Positions 35,901-46,742 of a stretch of 64,000 nt of DNA are shown here, piece after piece. The stretch is taken from assembly GCA_024138015.1 (NCBI GenBank), contig JAMXBB010000010.1, forward strand, positions 79,160,683-79,224,682. Direction: 5' to 3'. The notes under the pieces were generated by a model. That model was not told the DNA's origin. It saw nothing but the letters and a program-made list of their open reading frames with translations, and made no database searches. Both the position numbers and the translations under genes were made by a program. The number at the start of each line of letters is the position of its first letter. Within the stretch, counting starts at the first letter, position 1. Source of the DNA: Lumnitzera littorea (Eukaryota; Streptophyta; Magnoliopsida; Myrtales; Combretaceae).

Positions 35901-38800
35901 AAGCCTCATAACTAAGACTTACAGTATGGATTGAAAATGGAGATGAAGGAGTAATGCAACTCTCTCAAAGTGAAGAATCAAAAGTCATGTGATGAGAAGG
36001 ACCCAAGTCCATGACCCACATGGTTCAGAAAATCAACCACAAAAGTGTAGTAAACATAATCCATCACATGGGACATGCAAACCCTCATTGTTCATATTGT
36101 AACTTGAGAGTTTAACATTACATATCCATAATAGCTGCAGGGATTCACTGAGTATTATAAAACTGTCTTTAAGATTTCGGGAGTTTGACAAGACTCCTAA
36201 ATAATTATATTAATTGGATATTTCTGACAAGAACATTGGTTAAGGGAAAGGGTATTATTGGAAGGAGGAAACATTCACAAAACACAAGAGACAGTGCAAG
36301 CACGTTGAACCTGCTCTTGATTTTCTCCAAATCTATGCGTAGTTGCTTCTATACATATTTACCCAGCTGATATTTCTAATTGGTGACTGCTCTTTGCGAA
36401 GATTTTTCCATCTCCTTGGTTTCAGCGCAAACACCATTGTGAAGGATGGACCTAAATGGAGGCCAGAAGAGGGCCTGGCCTCCCAAACACTGTCTTGGAT
36501 TTTATTAGTAAGTATGCCAGGACTCTTATTGGGTTTACTTAACAAAAGAATACAGTTGTCAAAACACTAATCATACCTTTTACAAGTACAATGTGTAAAT
36601 TCAAAGGGTTATTTTAGCCAGTGGTCAAAACCATTAATTTTTTTTTTTTAATTTACAATTCATTCCATGATTTTTTTCTCTTTTTTTGTTTTAACTATCA
36701 TGAGGAATTTTATGACATTGCTTGCCTTACCTTTTACATTTTTAACAAATAAATGCCTCTTATATGTAAAAATTAATCATAAAATATCATAATAAAAAAA
36801 CAGACTCTCAAGATACCCCTTAAAAATAATACTTGTGTGTAGGATCATTTTAACAAATGCATAGAAATCCATAAGAAAACCCTTATTATGCTATGAGGCA
36901 TGTGGTAGATTGCAAGAAAAAGTGAATCATTTTCCCTAGTAATTCTAACACAGATTTAATGAAGGTAAGTACCCTCCCCATCCTACATCAATCCCTACCA
37001 ACCACCCTATGTTGCTTCCATTACAAGGGTCATGCTCCAAGGCAGAAAGAGCTTCCCTAGCTAGGTGGGTTATGGAGGATGACAAACAAATGTATATACA
37101 GCCTAGCCCTCACGTTTTGTGAGGGGGCATCACGTGTCCTCGAACACATGATCTTTTGATGCCAAGGGAGCAACTACTACTTCAGTGCTGCCAGAGCTCA
37201 CTGTCTATCACTTCCATTCAGACAACAAAATAATATATTACATAAAAAAAAATGAAAATAAAAATTACCACAGAAAAGCAAAAAACAATGTTTTTACAAG
37301 GCTTTCATCCATCCTTCCACAACACAAGAAAGTTCCCCAGCCACTAGCACAATCATATAAGAAACAAATGCCTCTTTTTAGAATGAGAAGAACTTTTGAC
37401 AAAGATATATTCTAATGCATGATGTTTTGGAACCAAAAGCAACAGTAATCTTAATGTTATTTATCCCAAGTCTCTTTGAGCGTTGTACACGTTTTTTGCA
37501 GATAAAATCAATTGACATGTTTTTCCTTCTTATTAACATATACTTTAAATTTATTAAAAGAATACTATCACCATCTTGAGCAACTGCATAGGAACCAAGA
37601 TTCCACATTATCTTATAGAAACCATCATGCGCTGAGAAGAAACAAGGTGCAATAATCCAATTGCAATCTTCACACGAGCTCTGTCAGCTCACAATGCATC
37701 TTTGATCTATATGCATGTATCGGCAAATTGAAAGGACATAGTATGTCAATGCTGCACCCAAACTCAACACACTTTAGTACTACCAAAACTGCAATGAGCC
37801 TTCATCTTCAAGTACTCCTATGCCATATATAAGATGCCTTCTTTACTAGTGATAGGTCCACTGGGATTACCAATACATAGTTTAATTAAGCACTAATGTG
37901 CAATGCCACAATAGTCTTCAAGTTGGACACTTACCGGCAGTAACAGATCCACCAGGGGAATTGATAAAAAGCTTGATATCCTTTTTTGAGTCCTCCGCAT
38001 CCAAAAACAAGAGTTGACTTATAATGAAATCAGCTGTAACATCATCCACCTGCCCAAAAGATACACAAAATTCATATCTCTAAACAAAAAAGTTTCAATT
38101 TTCCAAAGAATAAAACTACAAAAACTGAACATTCCAATCCAATCTTACATCAATACTAATTCTCCTATAATTACACGAACAACACAAATTGTAACGTCTA
38201 AAAACGACATCTTTAAACAAACTTAGACTTCAATTTTCTTTAAAATTAAAAATAAGAATACTAGCGACTTCAATTGTCCAATCCAATTTAAAAGCTCCAC
38301 CATTTTCGATGTAAAAATACATAACTAGACAAATAGTTAATACCCATATAAAATCTTCTCTTTTTACTGCCTCTAATTAATGGAAACAATTCAACTAAAC
38401 CAAAAGAAACAGAATAAATCGAAACCCCATAATGATGAAATTGTAATTAAAAAAAATTATAGTTAAAGTGCAATGAAATTGGAATAATTAATAAAAACAA
38501 AAAGAAAAAAAAAAACAGAAAAAACACCTGAGAACCCAAAAAGATGATTCTTTGACGAAGAAGCATGTTGGTGGTATCGAGTTCCTCAAACCTAGGAAGC
38601 CAAGAAGACAAAGGAGCGATTGAAGAGACATCCCAGTTGCTGGATAAGGTCGTTCGTCTTGAAGAACAACTGCTGCTCCTAAGGGCGGCTTTAGCTGTGT
38701 GTCTTTTGCAAGTAAAAGTGCGTGCCTTTGGGACTGCGCTCTCAAACCTAGTTCGTGAGACTGTGATAGAAGTTGTTGGTGATAGTAGTGTCCACTCCAT
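32973..38800 (-). CDS. CLPP3: Plastid Clp protease subunit ClpP3, complete
   Basis: Five exons: 38528-38800 (ATG), 37935-38049, 35206-35381, 33368-33463 and 32973-33266 (stop). All borders are gt/ag and phases agree, giving 317 aa. ClpP3 is a nuclear-encoded serine-protease subunit of the stromal ClpPR core that degrades chloroplast proteins. The Ser/Thr/Arg-rich first ~55 residues fit a plastid transit peptide; mature-type sequence starts around SNWDVSS. The triad is present: Ser154 in AASMGAF, His179 in MIHQPLG and Asp228 in DTDRDNF. The hydrophilic C-terminal extension after WDLWKVEG is characteristic of ClpP3 as I remember Arabidopsis At1g66670. Intron 2 is ~2.55 kb and intron 3 contains a Mutator-like element. 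This is the only complete ClpP3 copy here. Confidence 0.93.
34098..35153. mobile_element. Mutator-like non-autonomous element, copy B
   Basis: Orthologous position to the copy A element, in CLPP3 intron 3. The left end is GGGTAAATGGCATAAATACT; the right end, read in reverse, is GGATAAATGACGTAAATACT. Long inverted arms are flanked by TTTCTTTTT and TTTCTTTTC (8 of 9). The element sits well inside the intron and leaves the splice sites of exons 3 and 4 intact. Confidence 0.75.
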
Positions 38801-38880
38801 CTTCTGCTTCTTCTTCCTCTTGTTTTCCAGTTTCTTCTCACAGGTTTTTGGTGGGACATGTCGCAGTGGATGTTAGGTTT

Positions 38881-39390
38881 TATCTCAAGCATTATTAACT
38901 ATAATTTTAATTATCCAAGGGCATAATAAGAAGTATATTAGTGGGGGTTGGGGAGACGCATCGAATTCGAGTACTTTGTATTTACTTTCTCGGCTTAAAT
39001 ATAGCTAGATTAAATTCTAAATTTAAAGAATGGTACTTTAATTCCTTATATTACTATTTAATTTTCAAAAAAAATGGTAAAAGCAATACAAATGGAAAAT
39101 ACACGTTAAATCAAAATTACTCTTGTTGATGGTGGTAATCATCGTTATATCTCCCGAGTCAACTCCGAGTCATCCTTCAACTACAAACAACAAAAAATCT
39201 GTACAAAACCCCCTATGATTAGGTTAATGAGAGCCTTTCAATACTTAAGTTAACAAGAAAAGAGGTATGATGACGAATGGAGGTATAATGAAGAATGGAG
39301 AAATTAATAAGAGCGAGTTTTTCAGAGAGGATAAAACAAGTGCCAATCCCTTTACTTGAAGATCTTCCTATTATTTACGATTGTAAGTGC
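38881..39390. other. CLPP3 upstream intergenic sequence
   Basis: AT-rich, non-coding. Should include the CLPP3 promoter; no core element marked with confidence. Retrotransposon-derived sequence begins soon after. Confidence 0.45.
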
Positions 39391-41076
39391 TTATTATTAA
39401 TGTCACGTAGTGGATCCTAGCTAGTTGGCGCAGGATCTAGTGGGGCGACATGGTTAGCACGACCAGTACCCAATGGGATGTCCCTCCTTATGCAAGTTGG
39501 TAGAGACTAAAGGGATAAGCGTGTGATAAGTGGTCAATCAGCATTAAATGAAGAAAAAAAAAAACAAACAGCGAATGAGGCAGGTGCTCAACTCAGTGCT
39601 TAATGTTTTCTTCGATCGAGATCCCTAAAGGGAACGAGAGTAAGCTTCGTATAAGCATTGTGAACAGTAGCCAAGCACATCTAAGGTATTCGAAGGCCTT
39701 TCAAGTAGAAGACGGGAGCTCAAACTTGCCCGAAACTTGTGCAACCATCTTGATGGACCCACATCGCTCGTGCTGGGCTTCTTGGCTACTCATGAGGCTT
39801 AGGCTAGGCATTTCGATAGGCTTAGGCCTTGGGAGCTCTTACACCAAGACTTAATCATTTACCCCTCCACTCTCTTAGCCATCTGGCCGATGAGGAGAGT
39901 ATTGATGCTTTTAGGCTTAAAAAGGGCTAAGCCTATATTGTTTAAAGGCTTAGGATCAGCCACATAAGGGGTTGTCCTTTTGGAGGCAATCTTTTAGAAG
40001 TGACAGTTAACATGACCGTTAGTTGCAGGCTGTTCACATGCCTAGTCCTTCCCAATGCTTGTGTCATTTATGATGCATAGTGACGATGCTTTGTAGAATG
40101 TGCCATACATAATGATTGCACGGGGAAATTGCTGCTTGGCATTAATGCCTATCTTTCCATTATTATTCCTCCTTGACCACTGGATGGGTTAGCAGGTGAT
40201 ACACGGATGGAGGGGATATTTCTCCACCTTACTATATAAGGGGAGTTTTTGGGACCATCTTCTTTCATTCTATCTTACTTTGACCTTAGTTCTTGTGTAG
40301 TCTTCTACTTCTTAGAGAACTCCTTAGAAAATGAATAAGGCTTGAGTAGTCCTTCTGAGCGGGGGAGTGTTGAGATTGGGGCTCTACCCTAATTATAAGG
40401 CTTGTAAGCATTGATTAAGGAGTGTAAAGGGTCGCCTAATGATAGGGAGCAGGCTTTGAGTGCCAATCGAAGAGTATTTAAGGGTTAGTTCCCCCTCAAT
40501 CAACAGTTCGCTGCCCTTACCACATCGTTGGCCACCTATAACATTGGCATCTAAGTTCCCAAGTCATATGTTTGGGCAATTCCTAACAACAACATATATT
40601 TCTGGCCCTAATAAGGGGAACTTTAGTGGATCTGGAGTCCCTAACCTTCATCAATCAAAAGACTTATAGGGAACTCAACTAGGCCTTGAAAACATGGTGA
40701 GCATGTTCTCTACCTTGCAATGGTTGTCCTAATGGGCTTTAAGCATTCAAGTGACTTTCATGGGCTCCTTAGTGCTTTTTGGTTGAGTCTTCTAAGAGCT
40801 TGAGTGACCCTTAGTTGCTTGCAAGTGTTAAAGGGACTTCCTCTTAGGGCCGATGTAGTAGCACGAGCTCAACGAAGGAAAAATATGCCATCGTGAGTTA
40901 AGATTTGTGCAAGGGACCTTGTTCCACAGTGATTACAGCGGTAGAGGAGGCATAGCAATAGCTATTCTCCCAAGTTTGTGATCATTTGCTCGGGGTAATT
41001 CAAGTTAAGCGTAGTTCATTAGGATAGTCAAGAGCTGAGTTAAAGCTTTGAACCAATCAACTTAGGTTGGGGCCCT
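39390..41076 (+). mobile_element. LTR-retrotransposon remnant
   Basis: GC content rises abruptly. A TATA-type box (CTATATAAGGGG at ~40231) is followed by a pyrimidine-rich leader, which is the layout of an LTR promoter read left to right. Downstream sequence to 41076 is peppered with stops and only vaguely gag-like. Neither element ends nor lineage could be determined. The solo LTR that follows is inserted in this debris. Confidence 0.4.
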
Positions 41077-44003
41077 TGTAAGCCCAAAAGTTAAGCCAAG
41101 TAACCGTAGGATTGAACCTAGAACCCAAGGTTTAGGGAGATCGGTTAAAGGATCCGATCACACCCAAATTATAAACTATTGAGAAGAATATTAGTAAAAA
41201 TGACCCCGTAAACTTAAATTTAAGAAAATAAATAGTAAAATAGGAGACTATAAAATTTTCAAATTTTAAGCATAATAACTGCTAATTACCGAAAAGGCAA
41301 AAAGTGTAATATAATAACTAAAAAATTATTAGAGACAGATTATATATATACTAAAAATTTTAGAATGACCAAAATAATATTTAGGAATGTTCACGTGCAC
41401 CCTACATGTATTTACGTGTAGATAAAAATACGCGTAATTAGTGAAATAGGCTGAAAATTAAGTAAATCATTAAAGAAAAATACAAAATAATTATAGAAAA
41501 ATCAGAAAAAATCAGAAGAGGATAAGCTGATGCAAGATCAGGTCGTGGTCAGAAAAAGAAAAATTGACCAATAAAAATTGAACAACTTAAAAGCCAAAAA
41601 TCAAGAAAATTGGACAAAATCTTGTCAAATTAATGCATAATAATTACAAAAATCGTCTATAAATAGCAAGAAAAATTCAGAAGCTCATTTGGATAGATAC
41701 AAATCATAGAAAATTAGAGAGAGTTGAAAATTCGAGAGAAAATTCAGAAAATAAAAAAAAATAAGAAAAACTGTGCAGTTAGGGGTTTTAAAGGGAACCC
41801 ACACCAAACGAGGGGTTGGGAGTGGACGGCCACCACCACCACACGGTGGTGGCAGCGCCCAGGCTGGCCGATAAGGCCACGGCGGCCCGCGGTGGCCGGA
41901 GCCACCTGAACCGGTGAGTCCAAATTCCAGCCCGATTCTTGTATAATTTTGTAAAATTAGTTATTTTGCCCAGAAAATTATGAAACTTGTTATTCTGAGG
42001 TTTTATTGTATGTAGATTTAGGGAAAAATGTTGATTTAGTTTAGCTATGTCTGGAAATATAGGGTCCTTAACAAATTGTTCAAAACCGAGCATGATTAAA
42101 CCGGAAATTAAATAGGCTTAGGGATGTAGTTTGGGGCTCAAAATTTTTCTGTAGGATGCTCATGTGACATAGAACAGTGCTATGAAGCCATTTTTTTAAA
42201 ATTAATTTTCGAAATTTTTAAGTTAATTTTTAGCCCTAAAATGATGGAAAAATTGGGTAATTTGGAGTTAATTATGTGATTAGGATGTTAATTACTGATT
42301 TGGATCTTAATTAGATGTTTAAGGAAGTTAATCTCTGCAGTGGAACCCTAATCCTAGCATTTAGGTACTAAGTATAGTTAATTAAGGAAATTAGGTAAGT
42401 AATATAAGAAATTAGTAATATGTGAAATTGTAAATTAATAAATATTGAAATATTAAGGTTATTTAGATAATATTAGAGTAAAAATCAGAATAATATTAAA
42501 TCTGAATTAAGATTGAATTTTAGGTAATTATATAAAAAAGTAAGATTTTCTCACATCGGGGATAAATCCGATACCCTAATTAGGACTAGCGTGTACCAAA
42601 TAGCTTAGAATACTAAATTAAGACCCAATAGGATATTTGGAAACTCGAGCTTAATGTAATTAATTTCACATTAGGATTCGAGCATGTTTAGGATTTAAAA
42701 ATCGAACCAAAACCTAATTTGGAAATTGATGCGGAAACCGAGACCGAACCCAAACCTAAACCTAAACCTAGAATAATTATAAAAGACTTAATACCTAGAT
42801 AATTAGGCATATTAAACCGTAAACAAAACCTAACAATAAGCATTATAGGATAAAACGAACCTATAACAGTTATATGAAAAGCTGAAACCACGTTCGTGTT
42901 ATAGGGATAACCGGCGATAGCCTGAGCAGATTGGACCTCGAGTGAGCGAGCGAGGAGTCGAGGTAAGTTGGGATTAATACGATGCTGTATTTTTGGAGGC
43001 TTAAGATTATGCTTGTTTGTGCTTGTTAGATAGTTGAATGTGTGCATGTGCTTGATTATGGGTGATGCTATGATTCTGTTTGTTGCTTTGGCACATGTTG
43101 TATGAATTGTATGTAATGATTGATCACCCTAAACTGGACTTAATTAAATATACGACCAGTAATCATAATCGAACATGCATGACAACCCGTTAGGGGATTT
43201 AGGACTCTCCGGCCAAATACCGACCCCTTTGGAAAGGATAGCGCAGGATTGCAAAATGGTCCCTTCTTCATCCTCAGTCGAACTAAGTGATAGGAGAAGA
43301 GGTCGCGGCGGGGGTGAAGACAGTGGTTCGAAGGTAGTCGCGGGAGGAGCAAGGTCTCCATTACACAAGCCTGGGTTTGGTCGTGAGCTGTTGCATTAAC
43401 GGTAACTCCTCAACCCGGATTAGAGCGGGCGCAATTTCTCTAATCTCACGACGGGCCGGACAACGTCGTGCGATGGCATTTGCTTGCACATGCATTGCAC
43501 TTAATAAGTGATTGAAAACCTTGTTGTGTGTATGGTATAGTTTTAAGTCCTCCGTTCCTACTTATTGAGCTGTGGTTGCTCACATCCCTATAGACGTCGT
43601 GCAGGTGCTGGCTAAGAAGCGGCAACCAATTACTCAGAAGCTAGCAACTGCTGGATCCTGGGGAGTGAGGAAAAACATCGAAGAATAAACACATATTTTA
43701 AGGTCTAAGTTTTTACTTTAGAATTATTTTTCATTTCCGAATGATGTAATAACTAGGAGATATATTATAAAGGAATATTGAAAACTTTAACTGCCGTAAC
43801 TGAATTATAGCAATTATATATATATTTCCTCACTTTCTTAGGTAAATGATTTGTTTAAATTACAAATTGTTTACTTCAAAGCGGGTTAGTCGTGGACGCC
43901 TTGTGTAGATCAGGTTTAAGATAGCAGTTGTAAGGCCAACTTCTATCTTAAGATGGTTTACACGGCGGGGGCTGTTACGACTCTGCTGTTTCGGGGCGTG
44001 ACA
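41077..44003 (-). mobile_element. Solo LTR 1, long-LTR gypsy family
   Basis: On the minus strand it starts TGTCACGCCCCG (plus-strand end ...GGGGCGTGACA) and ends ...GGGCTTACA (plus-strand start TGTAAGCCC), so it has the TG...CA ends of an LTR. It is flanked on both sides by a perfect 5-bp duplication, GCCCT (41072-41076 and 44004-44008). The 2.9-kb body contains a TATA-like ATTTATAG (minus strand, ~41660) and no pol genes, so it is a solo LTR left by recombination between two LTRs. The GC-rich frames inside (around 41724-41909 and 43140-43400) are not protein-coding genes. Confidence 0.88.
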
Positions 44004-44008
44004 GCCCT

Positions 44009-44786
44009 TGCTCTGTGTCAGCTTAGGATTACGCATAAATTGAGTTAAGAAGACCATTTGCTAAAGCTGAGTTAAAGTTATGAGCTTAAAGACTAATGCC
44101 GAATAGTAGAATAGGAAAGGGCTCCAACTTGTGCAATGTACTTTGTACTTTCTATTGTGACAGCTTATAATTGAGGCTAGTATGTTGGTCCTTATGCCTT
44201 GTCAAAGTTGCTCTTCAAATGTTTGTTTATTTTTTTCATTTTCTTTCTTTGTTGTTTTGTTGATCTTTCTACTTATGCTTGTCTCGATTGTTACAAAGTG
44301 CTCAAGATCAAGTACTCTTGGATTGCAGGGAGCTTACATAAGCGCAAGCTCAATCAAACCATAAGGAGCTCGCATAGGTGCACACTCAATCTTGACTTTT
44401 AACGTACTCAAAGATCTAAGCCTTAGTCATTTTTACGCAACTATTGAGGTGATCAATGTGACTGTTGGAGTGATCTAAGACCTTAAAAGTCGTGTGCAAT
44501 TAATGCTTGCATGTACTTGTGCCTTACTAACAATCTACCTTCCTATGCTAAATCTAACCGCTGGTTTAGGGATCATGACAAATGGTCATTCAAGGCAACG
44601 GTTGTCAAAGCAACGCTTCACTTGGCCCCGTAACACTATATAGGGGCCTAAGGTAAATCATTTTTCACCCTTTGGTTATCACATTACCAAAATCGCTCCA
44701 AAGCATTTCTTGCTACATTGACATCTCTCATTTCTCACTTTCCTTCTATTTTCTTTATTTTCTTTCCACTTCTTGGAGATGGTTAG
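44009..44786. other. LTR-like remnant between two solo LTRs
   Basis: Continues the sequence left of 41076 once the solo LTR is removed. Contains a TATA-type ACTATATAGGGG at ~44632 followed by a pyrimidine-rich leader, again LTR-promoter-like. No coding sequence. Confidence 0.35.
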
Positions 44787-46053
44787 TGATAAGCTCTAAA
44801 TTAGATATATTTTATTTAGAGATTTTTCATGATTTTCCCTTCAAATTTGAGTTTATTTTTAGATAATGATACTTTATTAAGTGAAATATTGATTTTTAGG
44901 TTTTAGAATAATATTCGCAAGAAAGCAAAAAGATAGAAACAAGTTTCACTCAATTCGGAGCTAAAATGAGTAAGTTATGAAAGTTTAAGTATTATTATAA
45001 TCGAACGACATGACTATATTGTTTTCATGCGAATTTTTGAGCTAATTTTCAAATATCATAGCCAGTGACACGACTAAAGGACATGACCATATCTTCGATC
45101 GTGTCAATTGTTCAAACTTTATTATTTTCATTTTCTATATAAAGCTTCTTTAGGGTTTTTTATAGACTTATTAAACAACTTTTGGAGAGTTTTTCAAGCC
45201 AAAAACACTCGAGAGAGTAAGACAAAAAAAAAAAGACTTCAAGATTCAATCTTTATTAGATTTTCATTTTTTTTCTTCTATTTTTCTCTATTCTTTTATT
45301 TTAGATTGTTACTTTATAATGTGTAGAGAGTAAATCTTTGTTATTTAGGTCTTATGAAATCTAGATCTACTTATAGGACATGGATTTTTATTAAAATTTA
45401 ATTAATTCTTTATTCTTTTATTGATTTAACTGTGTATGCTTCAGGATTTAGATTTTTATTTCCATTGGTAGTGATCTAGAACTTGATATTTTATAAGAAA
45501 ATCAAAAGAATTCTTATAAAATTATATCTAAGCATAGTTGATAGAGACTATTGCAAGATTAGAGATAATTTGTAATATCTTTTTGGAATTTTGAATTATA
45601 GTATAAAGAATTCGTTGTGTAATAATACAATCTTAGATTATACTATTGAAAAGAGATTCTAATAGGTAATTTTCATATTAGGGTTAATTGGCTTGAGAAA
45701 AGTGATTAACTTTAATAAAGAATTCGTCTGGTCAAGAATGATTAAAAAATAAATTAAATTATCTTTAAAGAAAATCATATGTTAGATCTAGGGGAAGTAA
45801 AGATCTAGATATGATTTGCGAATCTTGAAATAGTTTATAATTTTATTACTTTCTTACTTTAGTTCTTCAATAATTTTTAATTAGTTATTAATTTATTAGC
45901 TGCTACAATTTAATTTAGGTTATTTTCTTGAAATTTAATTTGTCCATTAGACAATAGAGATCTAGTAAATATTAGTAATTAAAATCCTTAAGGGAGCGAT
46001 ACTTGACTTAATTTGCTTACTACAAATTTAATAGGTGAGCTTGCCTGACATCA
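44787..46053 (+). mobile_element. Solo LTR of a second family (Tat-like)
   Basis: Begins TGATAAGCTCTAAATTAGAT and ends CTTGCCTGACATCA, flanked by GTTAG on the left and GCTAG on the right (4 of 5). The body has a TATA box (CTATATAAAG at ~45137), a leader, and near its end AGGGAGCGATACTTGACTTA, a phrase I recognise from the 3' ends of Tat/Ogre-type plant LTRs. No internal genes adjoin it, so it is a solo LTR. The family call and right end are less certain than for the three long solo LTRs. Confidence 0.55.
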
Positions 46054-46058
46054 GCTAG

Positions 46059-46742
46059 CTAGTAGCTCAAGGGAAACCGTTTCGAAGGTGAGGCAAGCAT
46101 AAGCTTCGACCAAAGGTAATAGGTTGCACTAAGAATAGATAAGATCAGCTATATCGGGATGGGTCTAAGCTTATAGAAAGCTTAAAAGGAAAGGTGATGA
46201 ATATACATAACAAAAGAAAACAAGTAGCTTCCCAAGAACAATCCCATGGATATAACATATTAAGGAACCTTTGTAAGCTCATAAACCAACTCGATATGAC
46301 ACACAAGTAAGTCGATGAGGTCACTTGTCACCTAACCTTGCTTAAGGGTTAAAATAAGAGTAAAGAAAGTAAGCACAAATAGCTTATGAAAGGAATAACT
46401 TAGTATATTCAATAAAAAAATATGGTAAGATCCTATGCAGCTACAATGTAGAAGAGTATTTATACTTGTGATTCTAGAGCAACCTACTAAAAAAGGAAAA
46501 GACTAAAAGAGTATTATCTAAACAAAGTAAAATACAAGAAATGGATAAGGGTATAAAAGAACAATTGAATAGTAGAAACTTTTGTTGTAGATTTTGTCGT
46601 GTAGATGGCAAGGATATGTGGTTAGTAGTTACTAGATGGGCTTCTATAGAAGTAAACAAAAAGGTACGGTCAAGTTCTGATGATGCTGAGTAAAATTGCA
46701 GATTCTTTCGAGATGAATTTAGCTTAGACATGTTCTAGGCAA
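46059..46742 (-). mobile_element. LTR-like piece, probably of the minus-strand gypsy
   Basis: Read on the minus strand it carries an LTR-style promoter, ACAAGTATAAATACTCTTC at about 46450-46470, downstream of the integrase tail of the minus-strand gypsy element (once solo LTR 2 is removed). Its position fits that element's 3' LTR, but I could not align it with a partner LTR inside the window. Confidence 0.35.

Noticed and set aside
38565..38876. 103-aa plus-strand frame
   Set aside because: Antisense to CLPP3 exon 1, whose transit peptide and mature start are clear on the minus strand.
41724..41909. GC-rich frame with Pro/Arg/Trp repeats
   Set aside because: Inside solo LTR 1; the partner LTR has a different reading frame at this point and no ATG-led equivalent.
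43140..43399. Mutually antisense frames of 73-74 aa
   Set aside because: Part of the conserved non-coding LTR block; open on both strands only in this copy.
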